Source: Anthoceros angustus
Taxonomy: Eukaryota > Streptophyta > Anthocerotopsida > Anthocerotales > Anthocerotaceae
Direction of reading: 5' to 3'
NCBI GenBank assembly: GCA_010909165.1
Contig: MU008186.1
Coordinates: forward strand, 620,001-684,000
DNA length: 64,000 nt
Positions 1 to 10,843 of the stretch are shown here, piece after piece. A program made the position numbers and the translations under genes. Position 1 is the stretch's first letter; each line of letters starts with the position of its first letter. Under the pieces are notes generated by a model that searched no databases, was not told the DNA's origin, and saw only the letters and a list, made by a program, of their open reading frames with translations.

Positions 1-1452
1 GGATGTACACGCATACTTTCTTTGACGATGGCTTGAAGATAGGGTAGATTCGAAATGTCCGATTCCTGCAGCCTGCGGTCTCGCCCAACTGCTAAGTCAA
101 GCTCCTTGTGAGCCCGTTTCATAACCTCAGGGTTGCGGATAACCTCTGCCATAGCCCACTCCATGGTTACTGCAGAGGTGTCCACTCCAGCACCGATCAA
201 ATCCTGCAGCAGAGAAACAACATGATACAACATCCCCGAATTCGAAAGGTTCTGGAAGCACGAATGCCTGCTTACAACCACTGAGGTACATTCTTGAGTT
301 GTTCAGGTATGTTGTGCATCAACTCACAAGTATTAGCCCTTTGATCACCATGTCGGAGTTGGGTACAGCTCTCTCCTCAGCCGGCAGCGAAAGCAGCACA
401 TCCATGAAGTCCTGCTCTGCTTCTGCTTTCTCCTGCACCGCGTTCTGCTTTCTGTGCTCCTCCAGCTCCTTGTCCAGGAACTTGTCCAGTTTTGCGTGCA
501 AGTTGGCAATTTCCTTCTTGCGCCACCCGTCCACAAATGCCAGGTACCGAGAGTGATCTCCGACCATCGGGAGTCCGTACAAGCGAAAGAGCTCATTTAG
601 AGTTCGCCTGATTTCTGCACCCTCAGATTCAGAAGCCTACAAGACCACGATCAGCATTAACCCGAGGCGCGTCCAACAGCCAATCCAGAAACCATATCAC
701 AGCCATGTAGTGAGGACATGTAATTACCCAAGCCTACCTGTCGATGACCCGGATCCTGGCCAATCTGTGAGCTTCCTTGGTTGAAGAAGCGTATCCCCAT
801 GAGCTGTCTAGTCGTCAGATTCATGGTCAGAGCAGAGAGCTTCTCCTTCAAATCGACACCCACATCCCTGGCAGTGTCATCCAAAATGGAGCGAACCATA
901 CCAGACATTTCCTGCTCCTGGCAGCTCCAAACTGCTGTATCCGCCTCTGAGTGAGGAGCTCAAGAGTAGCCACCTTCCTAAAATGGGTTCAGCACGGTTC
1001 AGCATTTGCTAAGGTCATTCCAGTCCTTCTGAGACGTGCAAGCAGAAAACAGACCTGAGGTATCTCCAGCGCGGCCCGTAAGGGCGCCGCCAATCGACCC
1101 TTCAACGAACCCCATTCCTCCACGGCTGTGAAGCGAGGTCGAGAAGCAAAATTCCGGTCCTGATTCTTGAGCACATCGCAGGCCAGGTCCGGGGACGAGA
1201 TGAGCAGCATCGACCTCCTGCCAGCCTGAGATGCAGAATTGGTCCGTACTGCTCTGCCAATCTATGCATCTCACGGTGAGGATGAGAAGAATCCAGAAAC
1301 AGCTGCAGGTGCCCAATCAGGGGCCAAGAGGGGGGTTCCGGTGGCGGATTCAATTTGGCCCTAGCCTTGGGCTTTTGCATCCATGGAACCAATACCAACA
1401 CTGCCGCAACGCCGGTCAGCAGCAGCAGCAGCAGCAGCGCGCTCAGCTCCAT
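1..1452 (-). pseudogene. Cytochrome P450 type B, copy 1, 5' part (CYP71 clan)
   Basis: This is the N-terminal two thirds of an ER-anchored haem monooxygenase; the C-terminal exons would lie left of the window. The ATG at 1452 opens a Leu-rich signal anchor encoded by a (CTG)n run, followed by the proline hinge (PPPEPPSWPLIGH). Exon 1 runs to about 1055, exon 2 to about 740-978, and exon 3 (about 330-640) ends MVIKGLIL at a GTGAGT donor. Exon 4, with the I-helix GAGVDTSA, continues to the window edge. Exon 1 has frame breaks near 1216, 1114 and 1080, each one base short in a homopolymer relative to copy 2, where those sites read through. Conversely the hinge is open here but broken in copy 2. 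The substrate is unknown. The call of pseudogene is therefore provisional. Confidence 0.8.
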
Positions 1453-2089
1453 TCTTCGCCACAAACTACCTTACACACTACCTTACACAAACTACCTTTC
1501 ACAGCCTTTACAGAAGCTCCTTGGGAATCTGAATCCTTTTTGCGTGCAGCAAACGCAGACTCTTGTTTGTCGTTCTGCCCTCTATCCCAGGAGAGGAGAC
1601 ATTTTTGGGGAGGCTCACAAGTGGACACTATAAATGCGACGTTCCTCCTGGGCCGATGCAAACACCATGCCCATACATAGCCAACATGTCCCCATCCGGG
1701 GACTGTGCGGCTGGATAGCGGGCCACAAGAATAAGAAGACGCCGACTATCGTCCAGTTGGGCGGAAGAACGTGGGCTCTCGTTGGAGAACACGCCACAAC
1801 ATGAGAAGAGCTATAAGATGAGAGTCTTGACTTTGGTACCAGAGCGACATAAAAAGGGACCTGGGTTTTCGTGCCGGCCGGATATGGTAGTGTATCTGTG
1901 CAATTTGTTCTTTCTTGCCTACCCATACCAGATTCCCACCAGGCTGTCAGTTTGACTGAGTACACAGTCTGTCAATCAGGCCAGGCGGCCTGTTTGCACC
2001 ATAGAAACGATGATGGATATGTACGAATATGAACCCAGGTGTACGCAATCGTCTCACAATGAGGCAGACCAAGCTAGTGTTGTATGACC

Positions 2090-2240
2090 ATCCTCACAAG
2101 CATTCCACGGCACCACATACTGTGTGGCTAAGCTGTCAAAAACTCAGCGTGCCGCCTTTAGTTTGCCAAATTTCAACAGGGAGTTGCCCACCACAACGTT
2201 ACGTAGGAATCCTCTTTCGTCGTTTGAGAACATGAATGAC
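2090..2240 (-). pseudogene. Short PPR-like debris
   Basis: The minus strand carries a degenerate version of the motif seen more clearly at 3,800-4,250 (KDVVTW-like, here altered). It is too short and too mutated to be a gene; the same piece recurs at about 20,510-20,660. Confidence 0.35.
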
Positions 2241-2339
2241 ATCAGGCTTTGGTGTGCCACCCCAACACCCTGTACAGATGGAGGTAGTGCTCACACGACT
2301 TGCCAAAGTCGCCTGCAGACACTCTCCTCCTCCTGATGC

Positions 2340-3175
2340 TCAGCTGCGTGTCCTCATGACTTCTCTGCACCCAGCCTTCTGGTCTCCGAGGCTGCAGTCA
2401 CTCTCAGGTTGCGAGGCTTCGGCATGCCTTGGTTTGCAGACTGCTTGAACCTCATGTGCCACACGCTGATGTTCCCATTCTGATAGCCAGTCACATACCA
2501 GTTGGTTTCCATCCAGTCTGACAGCTGAGGACTGGTGATGGGACACCATGGAATCAGAAAGCTGGTCGGACGTGTCTATTGCTGGCAAACATTCACCATT
2601 TATGCTCCACACGCATAGAGTACTGCCCGCTGCAGTCGCCACTTCTCCTGTCATGTCATTCACATGAAGAGCGGAGGGAGGGACTGGCAGCTCCGGAAGG
2701 CTCATTCATGGAGTCGATATCCACAGCCCCTTCATACGTCAGATAGAAGAACATATTTATTGCATCCACTGCTGCCTTCCAATGAAGGACACATGTTAGG
2801 ATGAAGGTCACGCCACAATGCAGCAGGCACATATTCATAACATTGCAAGACACGAAGTGATTGGCACACACAAACACCCGTGTCACAGCTAGCACCTTGG
2901 CCCGTTGCTCGTAGCCGAATATCAGGTCAATCCAGGGTGGCAGAATGACAACCTCAACCTACAAAAGAGAGTGAGCTAACTGGGTAAGAAACTTAGAACA
3001 TCAGCGAATATGATGACTTCAAGCAGCAGCCACAATGTTCCATCAAGTTGCCAAGCCAATTACCTCTCCCTGATTGCTGGTCCCAAAGTCAAAACCAAAA
3101 CGGTTTCGAAAAATTCCGAAGGTAAAAGAACTCCGGGATGAGTTCCTTCACATCACACAGTGTCGCCATGACTGG
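2340..3175 (-). pseudogene. BEACH-domain / WD40 protein fragment, copy 1
   Basis: Several pieces on the minus strand match the order of a plant BEACH-domain protein (SPIRRIG/LYST-like family, vesicle and membrane traffic). These are a stretch beginning VKELIPEFFYLPEF near 3,170-3,120, then PPWIDLIFGYEQRAK near 2,940-2,890, then FFYLTYEGAVDIDSM near 2,760-2,705, then the WD40 stretch DMTGEVATAAGSTLCVWSINGEC near 2,660-2,590, then a frame-shifted NWYVTGYQNGNISVWHM near 2,500-2,450. BEACH proteins are thousands of residues long; here only the end of the BEACH domain and the first WD40 blades survive, with large internal deletions and frame changes. Recognition is from family motifs; no search was run. 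A second copy is at 20,754-21,596. Confidence 0.7.
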
Positions 3176-3539
3176 CACTCATCCAGGTATAACGTAGGCT
3201 CCGGCATCAGAGACGCCCGCTGTAGTAGTCTCCACCTGTGTAGGAGATGAACCGTGAATATTTGCTGGCAAACTGTGTCCCAATTGCAAATGGCATTGGG
3301 CTGCATGGGTTTCCACTGCTTGGTCCCAACCCTCCAGCCCACCGACCGGCCCTAAAACCAAGTCCATTTTCCTTGCAGCATCAGCCAGGGCCTGAATTCT
3401 TCCGTGGTATACAAAACCGCCTTTTCTACGCACGCCTTTGCTATCTCTGCACCTACTCTCTTGGCGGCCTCCTGACAAGCAGCATGTCAAATCACATTAG
3501 CCTAATAAAACAAGGGCAGGCACGGCACAGAAACAACCA

Positions 3540-4290
3540 TCACGCCATCCACAGCCACTCACAATCGTAGGCCCGGCAGACACCTATGAGAACATGTGCA
3601 GGCGCCTGCTGGGGGTCCAGACTAACAATGCTTTCAAAGCACCACATGGCCCTCTCTCTATATCCCCATGACCTTTTGCAAGCATTCAACAAAGTCGTCA
3701 AGCCCACAACATTACTTTGGCCTTCACATGATAACAGCATCTCCCCTGCCTCATCTAAATGGCCTGCAAGAAGATGAATCATGGAGATGTAATGCTCAAT
3801 AGTTGGTACCATGCTGTTCAGCCATGGAATCAAAATGTTTCCATGTCACCACATCCTTTGTGGCCAAGCTGTCAGAAACCCGGAGTGCATTTCTAGTTCA
3901 CCACATTTGGCATACAAGTCCACCAGGGAGTTGCCCAACACTATGCCATCCAACAGTCCTCTATCAAGAATCCGTGCGTGCAGCTGCATGCCGTTCTGTA
4001 CGGCACCGTGCCTGGCCTTCAGAAGGCAAGCACAAGTAAAGATATGTAGTCAGCCAAAATGAGGCATTCTTGCTCCAATTGTCCGTACAGAACAAGCGCC
4101 TGTTGGCAAGTCCTTGCTGCGCATACCAAGCAATCGACACCGTCAATGTCACCACATCTTTCGTGGATACCAAGCAATCAACACCGTCCATGTCACCACA
4201 TCTTTCGTGGCCAAGCTGTCGAAAACCTGGCAAGAGACCGGACACAAACGTAACCTACCAGGTTGGCTGTTGTAAACCATGAGGTCCAAA
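3540..4290 (-). pseudogene. Pentatricopeptide-repeat (PPR) protein fragments, copy 1
   Basis: The minus strand shows a PPR E-type region: PTIEHYISMIHLLAGHLDEAGEML, then NVVGLTTLLNACK, then LDPQQAPAHVLI, which is the usual order at the C-terminal end of a plant organelle RNA-editing PPR protein. Nearby (3,840-4,230) are at least four scattered copies of a DSLATKDVVTWTVLI-like motif, out of order and in different frames. PPR proteins bind organellar transcripts in chloroplasts or mitochondria. Here the repeats are fragmentary and shuffled, so no working protein is expected. Copy 2 is at about 21,978-22,700. Confidence 0.7.
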
Positions 4291-4447
4291 TGGCTTAGGC
4301 CGAATGGACACACATTTATAAGAACCTGACTGTTAAGCATCCTACGCTTCGATGGATACTTAGATGGGGTGCCTAGAAAGGGGAGTGGATGGCCTTGGTG
4401 CTAGTAGCTTAGCCACACCATGGTACAAGTTGTTAAGCACCTCGTCT
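4266..4447 (-). repeat. Half of a foldback repeat family
   Basis: Reverse-complementing this stretch gives the same sequence as 5,968-6,150 and as the arms of the foldback element at 44,552-44,943. Shared words include AACTTGTACCATGGTGTG, CATCTAAGTA and ATAAATGTGTGTCCATT. Only one arm is present. Copy 2 is at about 22,683-22,864. Confidence 0.75.
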
Positions 4448-5229
4448 CATGACAACCTCAAAATTTCATCCTAATGAACTGTAATATATTTTTTTTTCTA
4501 CTCAAGTGGAGGAGGGAAATCTCAAGTGAATGAAGGGAATGCATAGACTTTATATAGAAAGAAAAGAGATGGAAAGAGGGAAATGTATTCAAGTGAATGA
4601 GGGGAATGGAGAGACTTTATACGAAAAGAAAAGAGATGGAAAGAACATGATCTACACCCAAAAAAAGGGGTCAACCCAACAAAGGTTCACCAGGCCAAGG
4701 GGGACTATCTCCCGCGATAGCCTTTTCAAAACTACCTCATCTAAGAAACTCGTGATCGGGATAAGAAAGGGCCTACTTACCACCGCCATCGAAGAAGCCG
4801 CCTCCCCTGCGCTAGTCGCTGTCTTGTACCCCGCGTTCGCCAATGTTCTTTGCAGGGCAATGGACATCCGTTGCCTGAAGAAAGATACAATACAAGAAAA
4901 GGGGAGACCAACCGCATTCCTGCGATTGTAGTAAGGCTTAGCGCAGGCCTTGAGGAACTTCGAGAAGTCCAGACCCATGGCCACGTGAGTTTCGATTAAG
5001 TTGAATATAGGGTAAAAATTAATTAGCTAGTTTTACCTTCTACAGCCGATTCACACACCGGCCATATACTGGTCAAACGAAGATTGTCCCACCGTAACCC
5101 CGAACACCACAACAACTTGTAATCGCCACATACGGCCGGTCATACAAATAATTGTCCCACCAAAACCTCCAAACACCTCAACAACCAAGTAGTCTCCTTG
5201 ACTATCTAGCGAACCGGGATGACAATACC
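4448..5229. other. Unassigned stretch with one minus-strand reading frame
   Basis: From 4,984 to 4,652 the minus strand is open and begins MAMGLDFSKFLKACAKPYYNRR. I do not recognise a family. A weakly similar reading occurs on the minus strand near 50,600-50,400 (DFDRFIKFCTKAYHGRR), which suggests a shared but unidentified domain or repeat. The left part (4,490-4,650) is purine-rich with a repeated GAATG...GAGACTTTATA motif. 5,040-5,210 holds two imperfect copies of a piece containing ATTGTCCCACC. Copy 2 of the whole stretch is at about 22,865-23,640, where the reading frame is shorter. Confidence 0.3.
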
Positions 5230-5234
5230 ACCCG

Positions 5235-5490
5235 AGAGGATTATGGGGAGGCGGTGAGATGATGAAGAAGATGACTCTCATTCCCTTCCAAATTGGGAGA
5301 GGGATATGCTGCACAAGCTTGGTGAGGTCATGGTGAGGATTATGGGGAGCAGAGCTGAGGAGATGATGAAGAAGATGACTCTCATTCCCTTCCGAATTGG
5401 GAAAGAAATATGCCTGGGTACAAGCTTGGTGAGGTCATGGTTCGCTACGTGCTGGCTCAATTAATTCACAGCTACGAGAATTGCACAAGG
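5235..5490 (+). pseudogene. Two tandem scraps of the last P450 type A exon
   Basis: 5,330-5,490 aligns by eye with the final exon of the type A P450 (compare 9,405-9,535). It keeps AEEMM(K/R)KM, a mutated haem loop (GIGKRMCPG has become a frame-broken GKEICLG-like string) and LAQLIHS. 5,235-5,310 is a shorter repeat of the same segment. Nothing upstream supplies other exons. Copy 2 is at about 23,655-23,900. Confidence 0.65.
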
Positions 5491-5860
5491 ATGAATTGCT
5501 AGGTGGGGTCATTCACTGCCCCAGGCCTATGCACGTCAATTAATTCACAGCTACGAGAACTGCACAAGGATGAATTGCTAGGTGGGGTCATTCACTGCCC
5601 CAGGCCTATGCACGAGGGCGAGGGTGACACGCACAAATCAAGAAATCATTCAAATTTTTAATATAATAATAAATAATAACTTTATTTCTTAAAAAATAAA
5701 AATAAATTATCAGCATATGATGTTTTGAAGATCTTGTGAGAGCAAGGTCAAAAATGGTATTGGAACCCATATTGGTAGAGGCTAATCATCAAGCTTGCGT
5801 GAGAGCAAGGTCAAAAATGGTATTGGAACCCATATTGGTAGAGGCTAATCATCAAGCTTG
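5478..5860. repeat. Short direct repeats
   Basis: A stretch of about 75 bases starting TTAATTCACAGCTACGAGAA occurs twice in a row (5,460-5,535 and 5,536-5,615). A unit of about 62 bases starting GTGAGAGCAAGGTCAAAAAT occurs twice in a row at about 5,737-5,860. In copy 2 (23,880-24,260) the same repeats carry small deletions. Confidence 0.85.
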
Positions 5861-5967
5861 CACCTTTGAGACCAACTTAACCTGTGTTACACCTCGCGCG
5901 CCCGAGTCGCCCCCATAGAAGAAGAAGAAGAATTTTATTTAAGTCCACTAAGGACGGATTTCCGTCA

Positions 5968-6150
5968 TGGGACTTGGTACTTAACAACTTGTACCATGGT
6001 GTGCCTAAGCTACTTGCACCAAGGGCATCCACTCCCTATAGGCACCCATCTAAGTACCGATCCAAGCTCGGGATGCTTAATCACGCGTTTTATAAATGTG
6101 TGCACGTTCTTATAAATGTGTGTCCATTTGGCCTAGGCCATTTGGACATA
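5968..6150 (+). repeat. Half of a foldback repeat family
   Basis: Same family as 4,266-4,447 but in the opposite orientation. It starts TGGGACTTGGTACTTAACAA and contains AACTTGTACCATGGTGTG and two partial copies of TTATAAATGTGTG. Copy 2 is at about 24,357-24,540. Confidence 0.75.
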
Positions 6151-6279
6151 GGAATAGACAGACTTTTTAATAGAACTGGATTGCCCAGTGAACAAGCAAG
6201 AGTCGCAAGTATGCGTTTGTGCATGGGGCACAAGCTAGGCCTACCCTATGGTGCATGTTTATGCATGAATAGAGTGGAT

Positions 6280-6751
6280 TAGTATGTATAACTATTTATA
6301 TAATTATATAAAATATATATGTTATATATTATTATTATTATTATAATATTGTAGGTGTAAATATATTATTTGATATAATTTAATATAATAAAGAAACGCC
6401 TTATGGGCCTTTTACACACTATGAGAAATAGGTAAGAGGCTAAGTTAGCGAAACATCCAAGAGATATGTCATATTGGGAATGACCATAAAATCTTCCGAG
6501 ATGTAATGACTTCGTTCCTAATGACTTGCTCCTATGGATGAGGAGACCGATCTCCTTTAGAAGTGTGAGTTTTGAACTACCCACCTAATAGCAATATGAC
6601 ATTTGACAATTAGGCACGAGCATAGACTCTTATTGGGAAAGTTAGAAAATCTAGAACCACAAAATTCTCCGAGATGTAATGATATAGTTCCAACGGATGA
6701 GCATGTAGGACTCTTTTGTGTGAGTTATAGACTAGGTACCCACCTAATCCA
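6280..6751. other. AT-rich spacer with a degenerate direct repeat
   Basis: 6,290-6,390 is TA/ATT-rich. 6,450-6,590 and 6,620-6,750 are imperfect direct copies: both contain CCGAGATGTAATGA, a GGATGAG block and GACT/ACCCACCTAAT at the end. The purine microsatellite starts directly after the second copy. No gene is seen. The same organisation exists at 24,670-25,142. Confidence 0.6.
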
Positions 6752-7500
6752 GGGAAGGAGGGAAGGAAGGAGGGAAGGAAGGAGGGAAGGAAGGAGGAAG
6801 GAAGGAGGGAAGGAAGGAGGGAAGGAAGGAGGGAAGGAAGGAGGGAAGGAAGGAGGAAGGAAGGAGGGAAGGAAGGAGGGAAGGAAGGAGGAAGGAAGGA
6901 GGGAAGGAAGGAGGGAAGGAAGGAGGGAAGGAAGGAGGGAAGGAAGGAGGGAAGGAAGGAGGGAAGGAAGGAGGGAAGGAAGGAGGGAAGGAAGGAGGGA
7001 AGGAAGGAGGGAAGGAAGGAGGGAAGGAAGGAGGGAAGGAAGGAGGGAAGGAAGGAGGGAAGGAAGGAGGGAAGGAAGGAGGGAAGGAAGGAGGGAAGGA
7101 AGGAGGGAAGGAAGGAGGAAGGAAGGAGGGAAGGAGGGAAGGAAGGAGGGAAGGAAGGAGGGAAGGAAGGAGGGAAGGAAGGAGGAAGGAAGGAGGAAGG
7201 AAGGAGGGAAGGAAGGAGGGAAGGAAGGAGGGAAGGAAGGAGGGAAGGAAGGAGGGAAGGAGGGAAGGAGGGAAGGAAGGAGGGAAGGAAGGAGGGAAGG
7301 AAGGAGGGAAGGAAGGAGGGAAGGAAGGAGGAAGGAAGGAGGAAGGAAGGAGGGAAGGAAGGAGGGAAGGAAGGAGGGAAGGAAGGAGGGAAGGAAGGAG
7401 GAAGGAAGGAGGGAAGGAAGGAGGGAAGGAAGGAGGGAAGGAAGGAGGGAAGGAAGGAGGGAAGGAAGGAGGGAAGGAAGGAGGGAAGGAAGGAGGGAAA
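6752..7500. repeat. Purine microsatellite (GGGAAGGAAGGA-type), copy 1
   Basis: About 750 bp consist only of G and A on the plus strand. Units of about 8 bases (GGAAGGAG/GGAAGGAA mixtures) are interrupted by GGAAGGAAGGAGG variants. The array ends at AAAAAAGGAACC. It lies about 180 bp upstream of the A1 start codon. The long Gly-Arg-Arg-Glu reading frame across it is a by-product of the repeat. Polypurine tracts of this kind can form triplex or quadruplex-like DNA (general knowledge). Confidence 0.98.
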
Positions 7501-7681
7501 AAAGGAACCTATTAATTTATTGCACCTATAAAAAAAACACAGCCGAGTGTCCCGGATACTTACGCGATCTTGTCATCTGGCTACGTGTGAGTGGATTCAG
7601 ATAGTCCTGATGGTGCCACCGGCCTCGCCGTTTACAAATTTGATGAATCCACACCCTTTTTGCTGCTGCGGAGAGTCTTGA

Positions 7682-9666
7682 ATGGCGTTCGCCGGATTGA
7701 GTTGGAGTGTGGAGGATTGGGTGGTGATTGGCGTCGTCACCCTGGTTGCGTCGTGCTTGGCACTGCATTTTCTGCAGGCCAAGCGGAGCAGGCAGTATCG
7801 GTTGCCCCCGGGACCTCCCAAATGGCCGATTGTGGGCAACCTCCCGCAGCTGGCCAAAGCCGGCAAGATGCCCCACCAGGTCACCATGGAGCTGGCCAAG
7901 ACTTACGGCCCTGTAATGCTGCTCAAGCTCGGCGTCTCCAACGTGCTGTACATCACCGACCCCAAGATTGCCGAAGACTGCCTCAAAGGTTCAGTGTTCG
8001 TCAACAGGCCCAAGGTTGCAGCCAATTCGTACTTGAACTACGGCGACGCGCATTCTGGTAGAAATTCGGCTGTGGTACTGAAGCCTGTAGTTGTTGAAAG
8101 GTAGTTGGGTAGGGGACGACGCTTACAGAACAGAGCTTTTGGGTTTGGTTGCAGCTGTGGTTCCGTGTGGGGAGTACTGGAGGCTTGTGAAGAAGCTGGT
8201 GCACACGGAGCTGCTCAGCAGCAGCAGGCTGCAGCAGTTTGAGGATTGAGGGCGGAGGAGACTCAGGCAACAGTTCGGGAGGTGTTGGAGGCTTCCAAGG
8301 GGAATGTTGCAGTGCGTGTGCGTAGGAATCTGAACTATTTGATGATGAATAACATCACTCGGATGACGATGAGCAAGAAGTTCGGCTTGCCGGCAGCAGG
8401 GGAGGAGGGCGGCGGTGGGCGGTCTGAAGCCAAGGATTGGGTAGACTCCATTGATGAGATCTTTGAGTTGTACTTGAACCCTATGATGGAGGATATTGTC
8501 CCTGCTCTTGCCTGGGTGGATGCGGTGTCAGGCTTACGGAGCAGGATGCGGAAGCTACTTGTCAATCTGGATACGATTCTCCAAGGAACGCTGGATGGAC
8601 GGAAGCAGGATCTGCTGGACAACACAAGAACCGAGAATGAGACTCAGGACTTTTGGATGTGATGCTGCTGAGTGACGGTGGACAGGCTCTGGTGAGAGAT
8701 CAATTAAAGCTACTATCATGGTACTCTATGCACTGCACAAGTGCGCTAGAGCGTTTGCCTTGTGTGGACTTTGTTTTGAAATGTTGCAAGACTTTTTGTC
8801 AGGCTCTAATGATGTCTCGCACCATGCAGGATTTGGTGGGTGCTGGGACAGAGACATCTGCCTCTACCACGGAATGGGCTCTGTCAGAGCTTGTTGCTAA
8901 TCCAGACATCATGAAGAAGGCTCAGCAAGAGGTAGACCAAGTGGTGGGTACGGAACGAGTGGTGAGGGAATCAGATGTAGAAAACATGCCTTACCTTCGG
9001 GCCGTGGTTCGAGAAACAATCAGACTACGCCTTGGACCATGGGGTCTTCCACGAAGTAGTGCTGTGGAGTCCCAGGTAATTACTATTGTGCTTCCTTTAA
9101 ATTCCTTGGATGATACTGCGCTAGCACACTGTTTGGATTTCATTGCAGCATTACAAGTAGCTTACCATGGTCCTTCCCGTAAATTCCTTGCTCCAAGCTT
9201 CAGGGATGATAACAGGCTAGTAGCACATTGTTTGGATTTCATTGCAAGATTACCGGTAGCTGAACATTGACACCAATCCGTACGACACGCAGGTTCAAGG
9301 ATATGATATTCCTGCCGATTGCACACTGATGGTCCAGATGTGGGCCATGGGTCGGGACCCAGCCATCTGGGAGGACCCTTTAAAGTTCGACCCAGAGAGG
9401 TTCATGGGGAGCAAGGCCGAGGAGATGATGAGGAAGATGGCTTTCACTCCTTTCGGAATTGGGAAACGGATGTGCCGGGGTATAAGCTGGGTGCCCTCAT
9501 GGTACACTATGTGCTGGCTCGATTAATTCACAGCTTCGACTGGTCTCTTCCCGACGGAATAGGGCATGAGCAATTGGACATGGAGGAGACCTTTGGCATG
9601 ACGCTCCAGAGAAGGACGCCTCTGACAGCTTTGGTCAAGCCCAGGTTGCCACTTCATTTGTATTGA
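7682..9666 (+). pseudogene. Cytochrome P450 type A1, copy 1 (CYP71 clan)
   Basis: Four exons are visible: 7,682-8,057, 8,155-8,720, 8,830-9,075 and 9,293-9,666, all with GT-AG borders. The ATG gives a membrane anchor followed by the hinge PPGPPKWPIVGN. Further on are the C-helix EYWRLVKK, I-helix GAGTETSAS, K-helix ETIR, FDPERF and the haem loop FGIGKRMC, ending LPLHLY-stop. A+TG family signature residues are all present, so the ancestor was a working ER monooxygenase. Frame breaks are near 8,243 (shared with copy 2), 8,652, 8,690 and 9,478 (the last three absent from copy 2). The substrate is unknown. It could be a pseudogene, or a gene carrying sequencing errors. Confidence 0.85.
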
Positions 9667-9742
9667 ATCCGTTGCAGCGAGCAGCGCTAGCTGTAGCGCT
9701 CATCCTCTCCACCGGAGGCTCATCAGCAGCAATTCAAGGCTC

Positions 9743-10560
9743 ATGATGTTCATGAAACCGAGCCTTCTCAGGTGCCGAATGCGAAGTGTCGCACACACGG
9801 AGGGTCTCCGGTCTTCTCCAACTGAACATGTATTCGCCTTTGGAATCCACAGCGCTAGCTGGCTTGACTACTCCATACCTTCGACTTCACATCCCAACGA
9901 AACTGGGCCTGAGCAACTGGACGAGAGTCTGACCTTTGGCCTGGCGTGAAAACAGTGCAAATTCGGGATGTCCGATTCCTGCACCCTGCGACCTCTACCA
10001 CCTACAAAGTCATGCTCCTTCTGAGCCCGTTTCATAATGTCAGGGTTGCGGATCATCTCTGCCGTAACCCAACAATGGTCACTGAAGAAATGTCCACTCC
10101 AGCACCGATCAAGGCCTGCTGCAGAGAAAACCATGATATGACAACCCCGCCAGTCCAGAATTGCCAGGTACCGAGAGTGATATCCGACCAAAAGTTCTCG
10201 TTTAGCGCATTCGCTTCAGTTCTGTTCCTCAGATTCAGAAGCTCACAAAGCCAGGAAACTTTCATAGGAGAGGAACAACAGCCAATCGAGAAACTTCATC
10301 ATAACTATCTGGTGAGGACATGTAACCCAGGCTTACCTGCTGATGACCCGGATCCTGGTGTGACCCTCCTTGGTGAAAACCGTTTTCCGATCAGCCGTCC
10401 AGTCAGCAGATTCATGGGTTGGGATGATACGATGTGTAACATAGGGGAATCAGAACCCTTGCTGAAGATTTCTCCCCGGGGTTGTTTCGATTTATTTTCA
10501 AAATACCAAATTTAAAAAATCAGATTCATGGTGAGAGCAGCAAGCCTCTGGTTCAAGTTG
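9743..10560 (-). pseudogene. Decayed P450 type B remnant, copy 1
   Basis: On the minus strand are degraded parallels of type B exons: VGYHSRYLAILDW (compare VGDHSRYLAFVDGW), an I-helix-like GAGVDISSVT, EMIRNPDIMKRAQKEHD, and RRVQESDIPNLH. They are compressed into about 600 bp with frame changes and internal deletions. It sits tail-to-tail with A1. Copy 2 is at about 28,240-28,950. Confidence 0.65.
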
Positions 10561-10569
10561 ACTATGGCA

Positions 10570-10843
10570 AGCGGGTCAGGTGATCTTGAACAGCAATGCT
10601 TCTTTGATATCTTACCCGGATCATATGTAGCTGGATCAGACCCGGATCATGAGGGAGAAGCATTATGCTCCAAAGTCATGACAGTTGCCAAGTAAAATAT
10701 GAGTACATGTGTGTTGCGAAAGCCAGTTGTTATGGTTTACTTGACGGTCTCACTGGTTGACTGGGTCACGAATCTGGTGGAGCTAGCGACATACATAGCT
10801 TGATGCCGAGCCACACTTGCGCTGCTGTGGTGGAGAGACTGGA
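10570..10843. other. Upstream region of P450 A2, copy 1
   Basis: No coding signal was found. The stretch contains GGATCA-rich text (two CCCGGATCAT words near 10,615 and 10,640). It is the only candidate 5' flank for A2; no clear TATA box was seen. It is almost identical to 28,950-29,230. Confidence 0.4.

Noticed and set aside
6603-7604. 333-codon Gly/Arg/Glu-repeat reading frame (and 24,994-25,917)
   Set aside because: It is produced by the G/A microsatellite; there is no coding sequence on either side and the repeat is open in every purine frame.
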